Shown here piece by piece: positions 26,901 through 34,635 of a DNA stretch of 64,000 nucleotides (its first letter is position 1; every line of letters begins with the position of its first letter). Location of the stretch: contig DATDOE010000050.1 in the NCBI GenBank assembly GCA_035293405.1, positions 13,423-77,422 on the forward strand. The letters are read 5' to 3'. The stretch is from Gp6-AA40 sp035293405 (GTDB taxonomy: Bacteria; Acidobacteriota; Vicinamibacteria; Vicinamibacterales; UBA2999). Made by a program: the position numbers and the translations under genes. The notes beneath the pieces are model-generated. The model did no database searches, was not told where the DNA came from, and saw only the letters and a program-made list of their open reading frames with translations.

Positions 26901-29264
26901 GCTCCAGTAGCGCGGCTGCGTGACGTCGCCATTGGCCCAGTCGCCGGTCAACGTCGCGGCAAACGGCACCACCGGCGCCGACAGCGGCACGCGCGCGACC
27001 AGCTCCTCGAACTCGCCGAGGATCGGATCCATCATCGCGGAATGAAACGCGTGAGAGGTATACAGACGACGGGCGGCGACCGACTCACGGCCAAGCGCGG
27101 CCTCCACATCGTCGATGAGACGGTCCGGCCCCGAGAGCACTGAGTAGCCTGGCGCGTTCATGGCGGCCAGCGACACGTCGGCGCCGACGTAGTGCTCGAG
27201 TGCCTCGGCCGGCGCCATCACGGCCAGCATCGATCCGCGCGGCAGCGCCGAGATGAGCTGCCCTCTGCGCGCGATCAGCCTCAGCGCGTCTTCGAGGGTC
27301 ATCACGCCGGCGAGCGTGGCCGCGACGTATTCCCCGACGCTGTGCCCGATCATGGCCGCGGGCCGCACGCCCCAGGAGCTCCACAACTCCGCCAGCGCAT
27401 AGCCCACGACGAAGAGTGCGGGCTGCGCCCAGCGCGTATCGCGCAACTCTTCGGCAACCTGCGCACGGCGCCGCTGGGGCGGAAACAGCAGCTTCCTCAG
27501 GTCGGCGCCGAGCTCGGGCTCGAGGATGCGTGCGCAGCGGTCGATCGCGCGCCGCACGACCGGTTCGGTCTTGTAGAGTCCCGCGGCCATGCCGGGGTAC
27601 TGAGAGCCCTGGCCCGGAAACATGAACACGACAGGCCGATCGGCCGCCGCAACGCTCGCGGCCATGCGCTCCGGTTGCAGGCAGGCCGTGACGAAGCCGT
27701 CCAGGTCGTCGCTGGCCGCGACGAGCGCGCGCCGGTGCCGAAAGGTCCGGCGGCCGACGTGCAGCGTGAAGGCCACATCGGCCAGATCCAGATCCGGATG
27801 TGCGCGCAGGTGCGAGGCCAGCCGCGCGGTGGCGTGATCGAGCGCCGCCTGCGAGCGCGCGGACAGCACGAGGAGCTGATGCGAGCGCCGCTGCGTCGGT
27901 GCGGGGCGAGCGGGCGCCTCTTCGACTACCAGGTGCGCGTTGGTGCCGCCGACGCCGAACGAGCTCACCCCGGCACGGCGCGGCGTGCCATTCCGCTCCC
28001 AGGGATGCAGACGGGTCGTGACGTAGAACGGGCTCGACGCGAAGTCAATGGCCGGGTTCGGCGTCTGGTAGTGCACCGTGGGCGGGATCGCGCCGTGCTC
28101 GAGCACGAGGACGGTCTTGATCAGCCCGGCCACGCCAGCGGCGCACGAGAGATGCCCGAAGTTCGATTTCACCGAGCCGATGCCGCAGTACCCGCGGCGG
28201 TTCGTGCCCGCCCTGAACGCGTCGTTCAAGGCCGCGAATTCGATCGGATCACCGAGAATCGTGCCGGTGCCATGCGCCTCGACGTAGCCGATCGACTCCG
28301 GAGACACGCCGGCGATGGCGTGCGCGGCGCGGATGGCCGCGGCCTGACCGCGAAAGCTCGGCGCGGTGTACCCGACCTTGTCGCTGCCGTCGTTGTTCAG
28401 CCCCGCGCCGAGGATGACGGCGCGGACGGTGTCACCGTCCGCCAGCGCGTCGCTGAGGCGCCGCAGCACCACGAGGCCCACGCCGCTCCCGACGATCGTG
28501 CCCTGCGCGTTGGCATCGAACGGGCGGCAATGGCCGTCCGGCGACAGGATCGAGCCTGCGGTATAGAAGTAGCCTCCGCGCTGCGGCACGCGCACGGTCA
28601 CGCCGCCGGCGAGCGCCATGTCGCATCGCCCCGAGTGCAGGCTGTCGCAGGCGAGCGACACAGCCACGAGAGAGGTCGAGCAGGTGGTCTGCACCACGAC
28701 GCTGGGGCCGCGCAGATCGAGACGATACGACGCCTGCGTGCACAGATGGTCCTTGTCGTTGGTGACAATCAACGTCATGCCGTCGAGATACTGAAGCGAG
28801 TCGCGGTTCTGGAACAGCTGATACAGGTAGCCGCTCAACTCGCACCCGCCGAAGAGGCCGATCGCGCCGGGGAACCTGGCCGGGTCGTAGCCGGCATCCT
28901 CGAGCGCCTCCCAGCACGTCTCGAGAAACAGACGGTGCTGCGGATCGGTCAGCGACGCATCGCGGGCCGAGAAGCCGAAGAACTCGGCGTCGAACTCATC
29001 GATCCGGTCGAGCGCCGGCGACGCGTTCACATAGCCGGGCAGACGCGAGATGTGATCGGGCACCCCGGCGGCCCGCATGTCATCCTGACTGAGGGTCTCG
29101 ATCGACTCGACCCCGTCCGCGAGATTGCGCCAGTAGGTCTCCAGGTCGCTGGCTCCGGGAAAGCGCCCGCGCATACCCACGATCGCGATCGGCTCGACGC
29201 GTTGGGGCGATCTCGCGCCGTTGCCGTTGCGATGGCGGTTGCCGTTGCCGTTGCCGCCGCTCAT
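23910..29264 (-). CDS. Single-module type I polyketide synthase: KS-AT-KR-carrier-methyltransferase
   Basis: 1784 residues. KS about 24-450: active Cys195 in Q-T-T-C-S-T-S, then E-A-H-G-T-G-T and K-S-N-F-G-H. AT about 548-850: F-P-G-Q-G-S-Q, Ser642 in G-H-S-V-G-E, and H-A-F-H, which usually predicts malonyl-CoA. Linker with a KR structural half about 900-1130; KR about 1158-1345: M-V-T-G-G-L-G-H-M-G, S-S-I-S and Tyr1323 in Y-S-A-A-N, all intact. Carrier about 1430-1510: Ser1461 in D-L-G-G-H-S-L-L, a form more typical of NRPS carriers than of PKS ones. Methyltransferase about 1540-1784: V-L-D-V-G-C-G-R-G-G near 1600. No DH, ER or thioesterase. N-terminus is Asn/Gly-rich. ATGA overlaps link it to the genes on both sides. 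Confidence 0.94.
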   Translation of the reverse strand: MSGGNGNGNRHRNGNGARSPQRVEPIAIVGMRGRFPGASDLETYWRNLADGVESIETLSQDDMRAAGVPDHISRLPGYVNASPALDRIDEFDAEFFGFSARDASLTDPQHRLFLETCWEALEDAGYDPARFPGAIGLFGGCELSGYLYQLFQNRDSLQYLDGMTLIVTNDKDHLCTQASYRLDLRGPSVVVQTTCSTSLVAVSLACDSLHSGRCDMALAGGVTVRVPQRGGYFYTAGSILSPDGHCRPFDANAQGTIVGSGVGLVVLRRLSDALADGDTVRAVILGAGLNNDGSDKVGYTAPSFRGQAAAIRAAHAIAGVSPESIGYVEAHGTGTILGDPIEFAALNDAFRAGTNRRGYCGIGSVKSNFGHLSCAAGVAGLIKTVLVLEHGAIPPTVHYQTPNPAIDFASSPFYVTTRLHPWERNGTPRRAGVSSFGVGGTNAHLVVEEAPARPAPTQRRSHQLLVLSARSQAALDHATARLASHLRAHPDLDLADVAFTLHVGRRTFRHRRALVAASDDLDGFVTACLQPERMAASVAAADRPVVFMFPGQGSQYPGMAAGLYKTEPVVRRAIDRCARILEPELGADLRKLLFPPQRRRAQVAEELRDTRWAQPALFVVGYALAELWSSWGVRPAAMIGHSVGEYVAATLAGVMTLEDALRLIARRGQLISALPRGSMLAVMAPAEALEHYVGADVSLAAMNAPGYSVLSGPDRLIDDVEAALGRESVAARRLYTSHAFHSAMMDPILGEFEELVARVPLSAPVVPFAATLTGDWANGDVTQPRYWSAQLRSTVRFADAVRAVVQKKAPAGKDSIFLEIGPGNTLVTFAAETARGEGSVSPCLVSLPRPQDLRSDTEVMLSSLGQLWASGATVDWEGFHRTERRARVSLPTYPFERQSYWIGSRPGEAAPTLQHENRDTTDWFHRAVWRDVALVAAKTDALTGRRILVFDEQTGLGTAVVDCLRAAGSQPILVRQGRAFTRIGDSEYTLDPSNADGFTRLAHAVCVASNRLAGVIDCWTAAPPGATDLDAAARVTLLGPLRFAHALSSQPTLRPLPMLLVARGAARVHHDDALDPPRAFGAGLAKVLPQEHTGLRVAHVDVDADSRVAGMLVAELAAGASEPTVALRAGQRFVETFEPMPIRAIDAPLDLPERPVVMVTGGLGHMGMGLSEGLFDHAQARLVLLGRTALPEPDQWAARSEDAALSSERRTLLKRLARLHEQRPDVFVVNADMNDAAQVEAAVDAAIERFGHIDLVIHGAARIDPAAFGSVADTGPEVVEAQFSPKLRGLLSLIKAFRGREPSRWVLHSSISTVLGGLGLAAYSAANAMLDAIALAGGDRWLSIDWDLWDNAGEAQAVSMPLAIYPPEGQDAFHRLLGAPVGSRVLVVASDLVGRLKAWVRHEETSTKGVAIDRHPRPNLATAYVEPRTTTERELADIWGDQLGIASIGIHDRFFDLGGHSLLAVQVASEIRDRFQVELPVLKLFQAPTVAELAVLVDQAQSGAVNEPPSAAVETKSVPAPTPLQGDAPTAAAKARHREFYDDVTRRLEQAGVGEASFFLNYGYVPQGDEDEAQFDVPDGVFNPSSIRLAFELIGRTDLSGRRVLDVGCGRGGTVALIADRFDADVTGVDLSPEAIAFCRRVHRHPRVRFEVGDAEHVPVDDRAFDVVTNVESSHTYPNLRAFFAEVSRVLVPGGIFLYTDLLPVQRWMEVRVLLGPRGFTITDDRHITLNVLASCDQVAATRAQAFGGSSAMIDNFLAVPGSAVYEQMRSGAWEYRILRAERA

Positions 29265-30037
29265 CGCGACCCCCTCGTAGCCATGATGTGGAGCGGCACC
29301 TCGAGGCGCGGGCCACGTTCGCCCATCACACGCAGCGCGCCGACATAGAGCCTCTCCGATTCATAGACGGTCGCGTCCAGCCTCAGCGACGCGAGCACCC
29401 GTCCCTCCTGGCCTGGCTCGATGGTCTGATCGTCCGGCGTGAGGGCGATCTCCGGCACGAACGCAGGGCCAACGCCGTCGGCGCGGCGGACGTCGCTGGC
29501 GAGGCAGTGGATCGCGATCCGCTCGGTCCCTTCGTTCTCGACGATGAGTGAGGTGGAGGCGGTGCCGTTCGGAGACGCCACGAGCGCAAGCGTGCGCGAC
29601 GGATCGCTGACCATCGCAGTGGCGCTGGTCAGCAATGTACGAAGGCAGTCTTCGATCTGGCCGGCTCGCAGATCGTTGAACCCGCCAAGCAGCTCGGCGT
29701 AGAGGCGGGTGATCTGGTGAAAGAAATCAGGTGATGACCCGCCGCTCATCACCTCCACGAGGCCGCTCGTGAAACGCTCGGCCAGTTCGGTGAGCCTGCC
29801 CGTGTACTGCTCGCCGCGGGCCCGCGCGAGCTCGCGCAGCGCATCGTCGATCGCGGCGGGCGTCAGCTCACCGCGAGCGACGCGGTCGAGCACCTGATGG
29901 GACAGATCGAGTGTTCTCGCGAATTGACTCGCGAGGCGCGTGAGGGACCGTGCGTCCCACGCGGACCACTCTGTTGAGGCATTCGCCGCATCACGCACAT
30001 CATGCGGCTCTCTGACGCTGACAGCAGGTGCAACCAC
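29261..30037 (-). CDS. Helical plus Ig-like protein coupled to the polyketide synthase
   Basis: 258 residues, no signal peptide or membrane helix, so probably cytoplasmic. Residues about 25-135 are helical and contain L-D-R-V-A-R-G-E-L-T-P-A, a motif that also occurs twice in the gene at 32349. Residues about 150-255 look like an Ig-like/beta-sandwich (L-I-V-E-N-E-G-T-E-R-I-A, P-G-Q-E-G-R-V-L-A-S-L-R-L-D). I do not recognise the family. It begins with GTG (30037) and its stop overlaps the synthase start (ATGA). Operon position says it is made with the synthase; a scaffold or granule-surface role is a guess. Confidence 0.72.
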   Translation of the reverse strand: MVAPAVSVREPHDVRDAANASTEWSAWDARSLTRLASQFARTLDLSHQVLDRVARGELTPAAIDDALRELARARGEQYTGRLTELAERFTSGLVEVMSGGSSPDFFHQITRLYAELLGGFNDLRAGQIEDCLRTLLTSATAMVSDPSRTLALVASPNGTASTSLIVENEGTERIAIHCLASDVRRADGVGPAFVPEIALTPDDQTIEPGQEGRVLASLRLDATVYESERLYVGALRVMGERGPRLEVPLHIMATRGSR

Positions 30038-30250
30038 GAATCACCGATACGAGAAGCGATGCGGACGGGAGAGCAGCGATCAGAATACACAAAACGAATC
30101 GCGTGCTGACGACAGTCCTTTGATGAGGTTGAATAGTTTGTACACATGAGCTGCACGGCTTGATTTGCATTTCCGTCACCACGACAACGACACGTCGACC
30201 CTATAATCTGAAATCTCTTTTCGTGAGCGACGTGAGGTCGGGAGGCACAG
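30038..30250. promoter_or_regulatory. Divergent promoter region of the PKS-associated genes
   Basis: 213 bases between the minus-strand PKS operon and the plus-strand operon. It is more AT-rich than its surroundings. A TATAAT stands at 30202-30207 in plus orientation, with a leader of about 40 bases and a GGGAGG ribosome site at 30240 before the ATG at 30251. No confident -35 or operator repeat is seen. A shared control region would explain coordinated expression of both arms. Confidence 0.5.
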
Positions 30251-30772
30251 ATGGGTGGCAAAGGCGCGTCCAGTACTGTCACGGTCCACAACGGACCGGT
30301 CACCGTTGATTCGGACAGCACGGTTGAGGTTGTCGGTCTCAACGACATCAAGCTCACGCTGCAGCCGAGCCCGCTGAAGACCGAGTCCAAGCAGGAGCTG
30401 ATCTTTCCGCAGCCGCTCAAAACCGAAACCAGGCTGGATACGAAGTCGGACGTCACCAGCGACAGCAAGAACGCGATCGCCGTCGATCTCAAGCCGATCG
30501 CCATGGACGTGTGTCTCAACACGAGCACGCAGCTGCCGCACGGCCAGATCAGCAACCCGTTCTCATTGCACCTGGGGATGACCTGGATGGGCGTCGAGCT
30601 CTTTGGCCTCAATCTCGGTGGTGAGTCGCGCACCGTGATGCAGGATCTGCCGAAGAAGCCGACGATCGACTGGCCCGCGCAGCAGAACGCCGGACCCTCC
30701 GGCGGACACGGCCACCATCACGACACGGCTCCCGCGACCGGCGACCGCGGTCTGCGCGTGCGCATCAAGTAG
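30251..30772 (+). CDS. Unknown protein, first gene of the plus arm of the PKS locus
   Basis: 173 residues without signal peptide. The first 100 residues alternate short beta-like stretches (S-S-T-V-T-V-H-N-G-P-V-T-V-D-S-D-S-T-V-E-V-V-G) and a near-duplicated P-S-P-L-K-T-E-S / P-Q-P-L-K-T-E-T unit. The middle has A-M-D-V-C-L-N-T-S; the tail is G-H-G-H-H-H, then basic. I do not recognise it. It opens an operon of four genes with 8, 30 and 8 bases between stops and starts, so the four products are probably made in similar amounts. Confidence 0.62.
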   Translation: MGGKGASSTVTVHNGPVTVDSDSTVEVVGLNDIKLTLQPSPLKTESKQELIFPQPLKTETRLDTKSDVTSDSKNAIAVDLKPIAMDVCLNTSTQLPHGQISNPFSLHLGMTWMGVELFGLNLGGESRTVMQDLPKKPTIDWPAQQNAGPSGGHGHHHDTAPATGDRGLRVRIK

Positions 30773-30780
30773 GAGACGCC

Positions 30781-31578
30781 ATGGCGCAGCCCGGTGATCG
30801 GAAGACGGCGCTGATGCCCGATGCCGCGGAGCCGCTCGTACTCGTGGGTCCGCCACGTCAGGTGCGCGGCCAGTTCCTCGTGCAGAATCCCACCGAACGC
30901 AAGATCGTCGTGCGGCAGCCCCGGTTGAAGGCCGCGGCGGCGATCGGTCGCGGGAAAGCGGCCGCCGCGTCGGCGAAAGCCTCGGCCGCGGCCCTCCCCG
31001 AGGTGCTCGCCCTCCGGCGAATCCTCGTGCGTCCCGGACAGGCCCGTCCGGTACCCGTGGCGCTGACACTCGATCCACGCACGCCTCCTGGGACTTACCA
31101 GGGCGAGCTCGACATGGATGGCGAGCTGCGGCCGGTCGTGATGCACATCACCGAGGATGTGGAGCTGTCGATCGCGCCTGATGAAATCGTGCTGCCAGGC
31201 CGTCCGGGTGAGAAGTTCCACAAGCAGGTGGTGTTCACCAATGAAGGGAACGTCCCGGTGGACGTGAAGGCGCTCGGCGCGATCGTGCTCGAGGACGAGG
31301 CCGCACACTGCCGGGCGCTCCGCGGTGCGCTGGCGGATGTGGCCGACACCATGAAGAACCTGGACGACTTCGCCGTGGCACTGGGCCGCCGCTACCGCGC
31401 CATCTACGACACCATCGCGCTGCGCGTGCAGAATGACGAGGTCACGGTGGCCCCCGGTGAGACGAAGGCGATCGATGTGACGATTACGCTCCCTGAAAAG
31501 CTGGACAAGCGCGCGCGGTACACCGGGTCAGCGGCGATCTCCACGAGCACCTTGGCATTCAAGGTCGTGCCCGACTAG
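30781..31578 (+). CDS. Two Ig-like domain protein of the PKS locus
   Basis: 265 residues, cytoplasmic by prediction. Residues about 15-125 form a first beta-sandwich with an insert of Ala/Lys (A-A-A-A-I-G-R-G-K-A-A-A-A-S-A-K-A-S-A), ending P-P-G-T-Y-Q-G-E-L-D. Residues about 130-260 form a second, with I-A-P-D-E-I-V-L-P-G-R-P-G-E and V-T-V-A-P-G-E-T-K-A-I-D-V, interrupted by a helix (D-V-A-D-T-M-K-N-L-D-D-F-A-V-A-L). This layout resembles NEW3/MSP-like domains without a secretion signal. The family is not known to me; it resembles the beta domains of the helical/Ig-like proteins at 29261 and 32349. Confidence 0.65.
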   Translation: MAQPGDRKTALMPDAAEPLVLVGPPRQVRGQFLVQNPTERKIVVRQPRLKAAAAIGRGKAAAASAKASAAALPEVLALRRILVRPGQARPVPVALTLDPRTPPGTYQGELDMDGELRPVVMHITEDVELSIAPDEIVLPGRPGEKFHKQVVFTNEGNVPVDVKALGAIVLEDEAAHCRALRGALADVADTMKNLDDFAVALGRRYRAIYDTIALRVQNDEVTVAPGETKAIDVTITLPEKLDKRARYTGSAAISTSTLAFKVVPD

Positions 31579-31608
31579 GGCGAGTCGCTGGGAAGAGGAG
31601 GCAGGGCG

Positions 31609-32340
31609 ATGCAGGCCACGTACGACGATTTCACACGATCACGGTCCGACCGGGGTCCGTCCATCTACTACGGCTACTGCGGACGCAGCCGTCGCTATCG
31701 CATGATGGACCTTCCCGACTACATGTCCAACATGCAGCAGGGCATGACGCGCTGGATGTCCGATCCCGCAACGATGTACCAGGAGATCGCACGCGGCTAT
31801 TCGAACCCTGCCCAGCGGGGCGGCGTCCGCGCCCATTCCGATCACGATTGCGGCTGTCACAGCCGCGGCGGCTGTGACTGTCACTGCGAATGCTGCGTGT
31901 GCGACGCCGACGTCCTCGTGCACACCCGCTGCGGCGAGGTCCGGCGCATTCCGGTGACGTTCGAGAACGACACGCGCCGGGACAAGCCGGTGAAGCTGGT
32001 GTTGGAGAAGTTCCACACCGCGGGTGGAAAAGATCTGGGATGGAACGCCCAGTTGTCGGAAACGGAGTTCATGCTGCGTCCGTGCGACGAGCACACGGTG
32101 ACCCTCACGGTGCAGGTGCGCTGCGAGACGCTTGGCGGCGGCGATCCGAAGCCCGGCTCCACGACCGGCGCCAACAACCCGGATGCGAATCGCCAGGTCA
32201 CGCTGGATCGCTGCGAAGTGGCGTACGCCACGCTGCGCGCCGACGGTTGCCTGATCCGCCCAGTCGTGATCGCGGTGGCCGTGCTCCCCGATGATTGCGA
32301 CGCCTATCGTCGTCCCTGCAGCTGCGGCTGCTGCCACTGA
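31609..32340 (+). CDS. Cysteine-rich protein of the PKS locus
   Basis: 243 residues. The N-terminal 75 residues are rich in Tyr, Met and Arg (I-Y-Y-G-Y-C-G-R-S-R-R-Y-R-M-M-D). At about 78-105 comes a dense metal-ligand cluster: H-S-D-H-D-C-G-C-H-S-R-G-G-C-D-C-H-C-E-C and then C-V-C-D. A beta-sandwich with C-x-H-T-V-T-L-T-V-Q-V-R-C follows (about 110-225), and the protein ends C-S-C-G-C-C-H. With 17 or more Cys and many His, it may bind zinc, copper or an Fe-S centre. No homologue is recognised. GGAAGAGGAGGCAGGGCG precedes the ATG. Confidence 0.65.
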   Translation: MQATYDDFTRSRSDRGPSIYYGYCGRSRRYRMMDLPDYMSNMQQGMTRWMSDPATMYQEIARGYSNPAQRGGVRAHSDHDCGCHSRGGCDCHCECCVCDADVLVHTRCGEVRRIPVTFENDTRRDKPVKLVLEKFHTAGGKDLGWNAQLSETEFMLRPCDEHTVTLTVQVRCETLGGGDPKPGSTTGANNPDANRQVTLDRCEVAYATLRADGCLIRPVVIAVAVLPDDCDAYRRPCSCGCCH

Positions 32341-32348
32341 GCGCCTCA

Positions 32349-33452
32349 GTGTCGCAGCCGGCTGAATGGGGCGTGCGGTTTCAGCATCTCGCGGCGGAGG
32401 CGGCGCAGACCTCCGCCTCGTCGCTCCGCCGCTATCAGAGTCTGCTCGAGCGCGTCTCACGAGGCGAGCTCAAGCCCGACGAGGTCCAGAAACAGTTTCG
32501 CGACTACCTGCAGGAGCAGGCAGGAACCTCGACGCGCGAAGCCGTGGAGTCGAGCGTCGGTCTGCTCGCCGGGCTCTTGTACGCGGAAGCCAGATACCGC
32601 GAGGCCATGCTGGACGGCCTGCTGCCCTCCTCAGACCCGGTTCCACCCCCGCCATCACCGTCCGGTATCGATCTCACCAACTGGTTTCAGGCGCTCTCCA
32701 CCTACGCTGCTGAACAGAGCGCGCGCGGAATGGCGCGTCATCAGACGCTCGTCGAACGCGTGGCGAGGGGCGAGATTCCAGCCGCACGCGTACAGGAGCA
32801 GTCACAGCGCTATCTCGAGACCCACGCCCCTGAATTTCTCGGCGAAGTCATGGACCTCGGCTTGACCTTCGTCGGACAGCTGCAGCGATCGTCAGCGACG
32901 CTCGCCGACGGCCTGTACGACCGCGTCCTCGGGCCGGACGATCAAGGCGCGTCCGCGCCAGACCCTCCGATCATCCTCGAGCTCCGTGGCCCGGTCGGGT
33001 CAGTCGTATCCTCCGCGATCGTCGTGGAGAACGCGCGGGCGGAGACCGCGGAGGTCGTGTGCCGCACATCGGAGTTCGCCGCGCGCGCGTTCGGGCGGCG
33101 TGTCCGAGCCGCACTCGACATCGACCCGGCACGATTCGCGCTCGCGCCGGGCGCGCAGCGGGATGTGACGCTGCGCTTGACGCTCGATCCCTCGCTGTTT
33201 ACGGCCGGCGCGGATTACGTCGCGACGCTTCAGATCTCGGGTGCAGGCGAACGCGACCTGATCGTGCAGCTCATGGCGCGCGCCGAGGCGCGTCCCGAGG
33301 AACATCCGGCCGCGAGTCCTACGCCACCACCGCCGCCGCCGGCGAGCGCGTCACCTTCGAAAGCGCGGCGTGAGAAGCGGGAACTCGTCGGCGCTGGCGC
33401 TGGGTCGTCCGCGGGGTCAGGCTCGGCGAAGGCTCGCCGCAAGCGCCGCTGA
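32349..33452 (+). CDS. Double helical-module plus Ig-like protein with basic tail
   Basis: 367 residues from GTG (32349). Two helical modules lie at about 1-95 and 110-205, each holding the motif (L-L-E-R-V-S-R-G-E-L-K-P and L-V-E-R-V-A-R-G-E-I-P-A). The gene at 29261 has one such module. A beta-sandwich follows (about 215-320: I-V-V-E-N-A-R-A-E-T-A-E-V-V-C), then a proline-rich linker and a strongly basic tail ending A-K-A-R-R-K-R-R. The tail could contact nucleic acid, as the basic tails of PhaF-type phasins do; that is only an analogy. The longer frame to 32295 overlaps the upstream gene and is less likely. Confidence 0.7.
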   Translation: MSQPAEWGVRFQHLAAEAAQTSASSLRRYQSLLERVSRGELKPDEVQKQFRDYLQEQAGTSTREAVESSVGLLAGLLYAEARYREAMLDGLLPSSDPVPPPPSPSGIDLTNWFQALSTYAAEQSARGMARHQTLVERVARGEIPAARVQEQSQRYLETHAPEFLGEVMDLGLTFVGQLQRSSATLADGLYDRVLGPDDQGASAPDPPIILELRGPVGSVVSSAIVVENARAETAEVVCRTSEFAARAFGRRVRAALDIDPARFALAPGAQRDVTLRLTLDPSLFTAGADYVATLQISGAGERDLIVQLMARAEARPEEHPAASPTPPPPPPASASPSKARREKRELVGAGAGSSAGSGSAKARRKRR

Positions 33453-33475
33453 GCGGCCCAAACCTCAAGAGCAGG

Positions 33476-34609
33476 TTAGAGGCGCGGCGTGGCATTCAAC
33501 ACCAAGCGCACCAAGTCTGTCTGCCGGTGGGTATTGGTCTTCTCGAAGATCGTCTTTAGACGAGTGCGGACCGTCTGGGCGCGCAGGCCGAGACGGATGG
33601 CCGCGTCGCTGAGCGTGACACCCTCAGCCAGGAGACGCGTCAGCTTGGCTTCGGCCGGCGTCAGGCGGAAGAGCGTGCGAATCTCGTGCTCGCTGAGGAG
33701 TACAGATCGCTCGGGGTCGGTGACGAAGACAATCGCGCCGGCAGGTTCGGGTCCGAACAACACACGATTGGCCGCAACGGGCGCCACAACGACTCGGAGT
33801 GGCCGACGCCCCGAGGGTCGTCCGAGGACCAGGACGCCCCCTGAGCTCGTGCCGTTCCCGAGGCTGGTTTCAATCGCGCCCGCAATCATCTGCCGGAGCA
33901 TCGTTGTGTCGCGCGGATTCGCCGCGCGCAACTCGTGCTGCTCGAGCGTCAAGCCATCACGCCCGCGCAGCAGATGCTCTGCAGCGCGATTCACATGCAT
34001 AGGGCGCCCCCCCGCGTCGAGGAGGAGGACCGCATGCCCGAGGTGATCCAGCGCCGCCATGGAACGGTCCGCGACGGCTTCTGAGCGTGTGACCCGACGA
34101 TGGATCTGGAGCGCACGCTGCAAGTGCGGCATCAGCGCTCGAAGAAGGGCGACCTCTTCTTCAGCAAATCGCGCGCGCGATTCGGAAGCATTGATCGACA
34201 GGAACGACAACCCGTTCGGTCCCGCTTCGATCATGCCCGCCAGCGCTTGAGTGAGGTCATAATGCGTGGCGAAATCGTTGTAGTACTCCGTGCGACGGAG
34301 ATCGTTGTGGGCGATCAGTTCCTCTCCGGCGCCGACCCGTCCGGTCGTCAACAAGCGCGCCTTGGGACTGTGAACCCACGGATCCAGGCGGCCCCAATGC
34401 GCGGCATATGCACCGATCACCACGGGATCCGTGCGAGCGATCAAGGAAATGTCGGCTTCCTGAGAGCTGAGGTTGTGGGAGATGAAGCTCGCCGCTGTGC
34501 CGTCAAGGGCTGTGCAGAGTGCCTCCAGGAACGACTGCCAGCGCTCCGCGCTGCCCGGCGCCGCGTAGAGAGCGTCAATCAGACCGAGCAGTTGGTCGCG
34601 CGCATTCAT
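33476..34609 (-). CDS. LuxR-type transcriptional regulator (copy A)
   Basis: 377 residues. The C-terminal 65 residues are a LuxR/GerE helix-turn-helix: L-T-P-A-E-A-K-L-T-R-L-L-A-E-G, then R-L-G-L-R-A-Q-T-V-R-T-R-L-K-T-I-F-E-K. The N-terminal 300 residues hold a PAS-like part (about 195-255: M-A-A-L-D-H-L-G-H-A-V-L-L-L-D-A-G-G) and an upstream sensory region of unknown ligand. It is closely similar to the gene at 38190 and to the remnant at 39307. A 40-base box upstream (34636-34678) is shared with the remnant copy. Convergent with the PKS-locus operon, 24 bases apart, so it may or may not control it. Confidence 0.9.
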   Translation of the reverse strand: MNARDQLLGLIDALYAAPGSAERWQSFLEALCTALDGTAASFISHNLSSQEADISLIARTDPVVIGAYAAHWGRLDPWVHSPKARLLTTGRVGAGEELIAHNDLRRTEYYNDFATHYDLTQALAGMIEAGPNGLSFLSINASESRARFAEEEVALLRALMPHLQRALQIHRRVTRSEAVADRSMAALDHLGHAVLLLDAGGRPMHVNRAAEHLLRGRDGLTLEQHELRAANPRDTTMLRQMIAGAIETSLGNGTSSGGVLVLGRPSGRRPLRVVVAPVAANRVLFGPEPAGAIVFVTDPERSVLLSEHEIRTLFRLTPAEAKLTRLLAEGVTLSDAAIRLGLRAQTVRTRLKTIFEKTNTHRQTDLVRLVLNATPRL

Positions 34610-34635
34610 GGCCGGTTGTTCGTAACTGAAGCGCG

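Noticed and set aside
27192..29348. 718-codon open frame on the plus strand opposite the polyketide synthase
   Set aside because: High-GC shadow frame: no ribosome site, no recognisable domain, composition dominated by R, A, G and H, and the opposite strand has unmistakable KS and AT motifs.
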